A stretch of DNA of 27,895 nucleotides, from NCBI GenBank assembly GCA_964589415.1, contig CAZPRQ010000013.1, positions 1 through 27,895 on the forward strand. The letters are read 5' to 3'. This DNA is from CAZPRQ01 sp964589415 (lineage in GTDB: Bacteria > Patescibacteriota > Doudnabacteria > UBA920). The notes under the pieces are model-generated. The model searched no databases. It saw only the letters and a program-made list of their open reading frames with translations, and was not told where the DNA came from. Shown here piece by piece: positions 26,079 to 27,895 of the stretch. A program made the translations under genes and the position numbers. Positions within the stretch are counted from its first letter, which is position 1; each line of letters opens with the position of its first letter.

Positions 26079-26630
26079 ATGGCGTTAATTTTGGCTCTTA
26101 CGGGCGAAAAATTGAGTGGAAAAGACACTGTAGCCGAGTACTTGGTAAACAAGTATGGGGCTTTTCATGTCCGTCACAGCCATATTTTAGACGATATTTT
26201 GCGTTTGCTCGACATGCCTATTTCCAGGCGCAATGAAATAGATTTGGGTATGGGCTTAAGGCGTGTGTTTGGCGAAGGAGTTTTAAACGCCGGCTTAAAA
26301 AAACGCGTAAGGGAATCAAAGAATAACTTTATAGTTATTAATGGTTTTCGTTTTCAGGATGAATTGGCAAATGCCAGAGAGCTGGGCGCGAAAACCGTCT
26401 ATATAACCGCGCCGGAAGAGTTGCGATATCAGAGGTTTTTAAAACGGCAGGAAAAAGCCGATGATGCGCGGCAAACTTTGGAGCAATTTAGGCAGCAGGA
26501 GCAGGAGCCCACCGAAGTTGGCATACCGGCACTGGGAGCGCAGGCGGATTTTAAGATAGAAAATACAGGCACATTGATACAGCTGTATGGCGAGGTGGAT
26601 AAAATTGTAAAAACCTTAACTAAGAAATAA
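26079..26630 (+). CDS. P-loop (deoxy)nucleoside monophosphate kinase-like protein
   Basis: 183 aa from ATG 26079; an in-frame TTG at 26070 lies before the expected transcription start and is rejected. Walker A is GEKLSGKDT (residues 9-17). FIVINGFRFQDELANARELG and VYITAPEELRYQRFLKRQEK (lid-like Arg/Lys) follow the dNMP kinase/dephospho-CoA-kinase layout, as does the C-terminal ADFKIENTGTLIQLYGEVDK. The substrate is not certain: CoaE-like and dNMP kinases share these features. Its place next to tmk and opposite thyA favours a deoxynucleotide role. Confidence 0.78.
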   Translation: MALILALTGEKLSGKDTVAEYLVNKYGAFHVRHSHILDDILRLLDMPISRRNEIDLGMGLRRVFGEGVLNAGLKKRVRESKNNFIVINGFRFQDELANARELGAKTVYITAPEELRYQRFLKRQEKADDARQTLEQFRQQEQEPTEVGIPALGAQADFKIENTGTLIQLYGEVDKIVKTLTKK

Positions 26631-26637
26631 TTTAAAC

Positions 26638-26791
26638 TTAGGACTTCCGCGCCTCATTAAACCAGCGAAAAACGCCTCGTATTTATCACCCCACTTCTGC
26701 AAAGCAGAAGAATGGGGACCCCGATTTATCACCCCATTCCTGCCAAGCAGAAGAATGGGGACCCCGACTTGGCCAAACGCGGAAGTCCTAA
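26638..26791. mobile_element. MITE-like element with 14-bp perfect terminal inverted repeats
   Basis: Ends TTAGGACTTCCGCG (26638-26651) and CGCGGAAGTCCTAA (26778-26791) are exact reverse complements. The 154-bp element has no ORF and contains two 43-bp tandem repeats (26681-26723, 26724-26766; 40 of 43 identical), each able to form a hairpin. No target-site duplication was obvious beyond the TTA/TAA ends. Confidence 0.8.
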
Positions 26792-26837
26792 AACTGTTGT
26801 TTTTAGGTAAAAGCCCAAAATTAACACAAGTAATAGT

Positions 26838-27566
26838 ATGAATATTTTTAAATCCAAAAAAACTGTCGCGGCAAAACCGGGCAAGCTAATTGTTATAGAT
26901 GGCAACGATGGAAGCGGTAAAGCTACCCAGACCAAGCTTTTGTTGGAAGAATTGGCCGTAAACGGTTATAAAGTGGAGAGTGCGGATTTTCCCCAGTACG
27001 GCACAAAATCGGCTGGTTTAGTGGAAGAATATTTAAACGGAAAATACGGCCAAGTTACCCCCCAGGCCGCTTCTATTTTTTACGCGGTCGACAGGTTTGA
27101 CGCAAGCATTAAAATCCGTCAATGGCTAAATGAAGGTAGGATTGTTGTGTCAAACCGTTATGTGACAGCTAATGCCGGCCATCAGGGCGGGAAGCTTTTG
27201 GACGAAATGGAGCGTTTGAAATTTTTTAAGTGGCTGGATAATTTGGAATACACAGTATTTAATATTCCGAAGCCTGACTTGAATATTATTTTGCATGTGC
27301 CTGCTGAAATTGCTGTGCAATTGGTAGATAAAAAAAGCGGTGACGTAAGGAAATACGCACGGGGGAAAAAGCGGGATTTGCACGAGATGGATATGGGGCA
27401 TTTAAAAAATGCGGAAAACGTTTTTCTGCAGATTGCAAAGTTATTTCCTAACACCAAACTTGTAGAGTGTATAGACAGTGGCAAGTTGTTGCCTGTGGAG
27501 ATGGTTCATAATAAGGTTTGGGAGCTGGTAAGGAGAATAGTATTAAAGGATATGCAGCCGCAGTAG
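26838..27566 (+). CDS. tmk: Thymidylate kinase
   Basis: 242 aa. It phosphorylates dTMP to dTDP, the step after ThyA. P-loop GNDGSGKAT (residues 22-30), FYAVDRFDAS (the DR-F motif that binds dTMP), GRIVVSNRYVTANAGHQGGK, and a lid region with KKSGDVRKYARGKKRDLHEM. The N-terminus has about 15 extra residues, and the sequence is of the longer, divergent kind. No clear Shine-Dalgarno is seen. It is probably cotranscribed with the dNMP kinase gene through the MITE-like element. Confidence 0.93.
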   Translation: MNIFKSKKTVAAKPGKLIVIDGNDGSGKATQTKLLLEELAVNGYKVESADFPQYGTKSAGLVEEYLNGKYGQVTPQAASIFYAVDRFDASIKIRQWLNEGRIVVSNRYVTANAGHQGGKLLDEMERLKFFKWLDNLEYTVFNIPKPDLNIILHVPAEIAVQLVDKKSGDVRKYARGKKRDLHEMDMGHLKNAENVFLQIAKLFPNTKLVECIDSGKLLPVEMVHNKVWELVRRIVLKDMQPQ

Positions 27567-27602
27567 GGGATTAGCTGCTGGTGTATAAAATTTTAAATTT
27601 GA

Positions 27603-27645
27603 CCCAAAGTTTTTAGATTTTAAAAACTTCGGGATATTTTTATTT
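27603..27645 (+). terminator. Intrinsic terminator after tmk
   Basis: CCC, AAGTTTTTA-GATT-TTAAAAACTT, GGG stem (27603-27633, one mismatch) followed by ATATTTTTATTTAT. Confidence 0.7.
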
Positions 27646-27666
27646 ATGATTATAAAAAGTATAAAT

Positions 27667-27689
27667 AAAAAAAGGACACCGAGGTGTCC
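27667..27689 (-). terminator. Intrinsic terminator of the gene at the right edge
   Basis: On the minus strand GGACAC-CTCG-GTGTCC followed by seven T. It lies about 10 bp after the TAA at 27701-27699 and converges with the tmk terminator. Confidence 0.85.
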
Positions 27690-27698
27690 ATGCGGCTA

Positions 27699-27895
27699 TT
27701 ATTTAGCGCTTAGCTCGCGTTTTAGCTTTCGCCGGTTGGCAAATCCTGTCGCCGCTAAAAAAAGCAGGTAGGCGGCCAGTATGGAAACCAAGGCGTCCAG
27801 GGCTAGTAAGCCCAGTTCATTTCCCATGGTGCATTGGTGCCCAAAATTCAAAACCTTGTTTTCGTGGTCGTACAAGCTTAATGCGCGAAAGCTTA
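27699..27895 (-). CDS. C-terminus of a membrane protein (partial, runs off the window)
   Basis: An open frame of 64 codons enters from the right edge and ends at TAA 27701-27699. It has a polar segment (YDHENKVLNFGHQCTMGNEL) followed by one clear TM helix (LLALDALVSILAAYLLFLAA) and a basic cytoplasmic tail (NRRKLKREL). A strong terminator follows at once, which supports a real gene. An internal ATG (codon 23 of the visible part) could start a 42-aa one-TM protein, but it has no ribosome site. Family not recognised. Confidence 0.6.
   Translation of the reverse strand, partial: SFRALSLYDHENKVLNFGHQCTMGNELGLLALDALVSILAAYLLFLAATGFANRRKLKRELSAK

Noticed and set aside
26681..26766. CRISPR-like direct repeats
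   Set aside because: Only two directly adjacent 43-bp copies without spacers, inside a TIR-bounded element.

Overview
The window looks like a chromosomal segment from a Candidate Phyla Radiation (Patescibacteria) bacterium, probably a Parcubacteria-type lineage. This is inferred from compact, divergent versions of core genes, a free-standing S23 (23S rRNA intervening-sequence) protein gene, many word-repeat or palindromic intergenic elements, and very small unrecognised genes. No rRNA, tRNA, CRISPR array or transposase gene was seen.

Layout. (1) 1-1769, minus strand: the start of a secreted protein behind a perfect consensus promoter, then miaA with a 45-codon basic ORF just upstream. miaA carries two repeat elements translated in frame. 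(2) 1816-9486, plus strand: an envelope cupredoxin, holB, a BNR-repeat lipoprotein, frr, an S23-type four-helix-bundle gene flanked by inverted repeats, rseP, a NUDIX hydrolase, a sigma-region-4-only protein and proS. (3) 9663-15042: the cell-shape cluster mreB-mreC-mreD-mrdA (PBP2), then folD. (4) 15050-18564: secE, a DUF457-like membrane protein, nusG, rplK, a two-TM protein and rplA. This is the conserved secE-nusG-rplK-rplA order interrupted by two membrane-protein genes. (5) 18.6-20.4 kb, minus strand: a run of tiny genes. It resolves into three cassettes of the same design: a TTGACA-17-TAnnnT promoter, a nearly leaderless 23-27-codon mini-ORF, an intrinsic terminator, a structured leader with a strong Shine-Dalgarno, one or two 53-78-codon genes, and another terminator. 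I think this is the most likely undescribed system here. One gene (19162-19323) also has a strong terminator inside its reading frame. (6) 20.5-27.6 kb: a deoxynucleotide and thymidylate island. It holds dcd (+); a minus-strand operon of an HD 5'-nucleotidase-like gene, a CYTH gene, an HD gene, thyA, two nucleoside-deoxyribosyltransferase-like genes and a DHFR gene; then a divergent dNMP-kinase-like gene and tmk (+). The two divergent units have promoters predicting leaderless mRNAs and are separated by a perfect 42-bp palindrome.

Two genes of the minus-strand operon (HD at 23864, NDT-like at 22027) carry single in-frame stop codons after which recognisable C-terminal sequence continues in the same frame. 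Repeats are abundant: a REP-like family with a 5' GTAG foot (seven arms), a MITE-like element with 14-bp perfect terminal inverted repeats, and several A/T-rich inverted repeats built from short words upstream of housekeeping genes.

All identifications come from reading motifs by eye. No database search or folding program was run.
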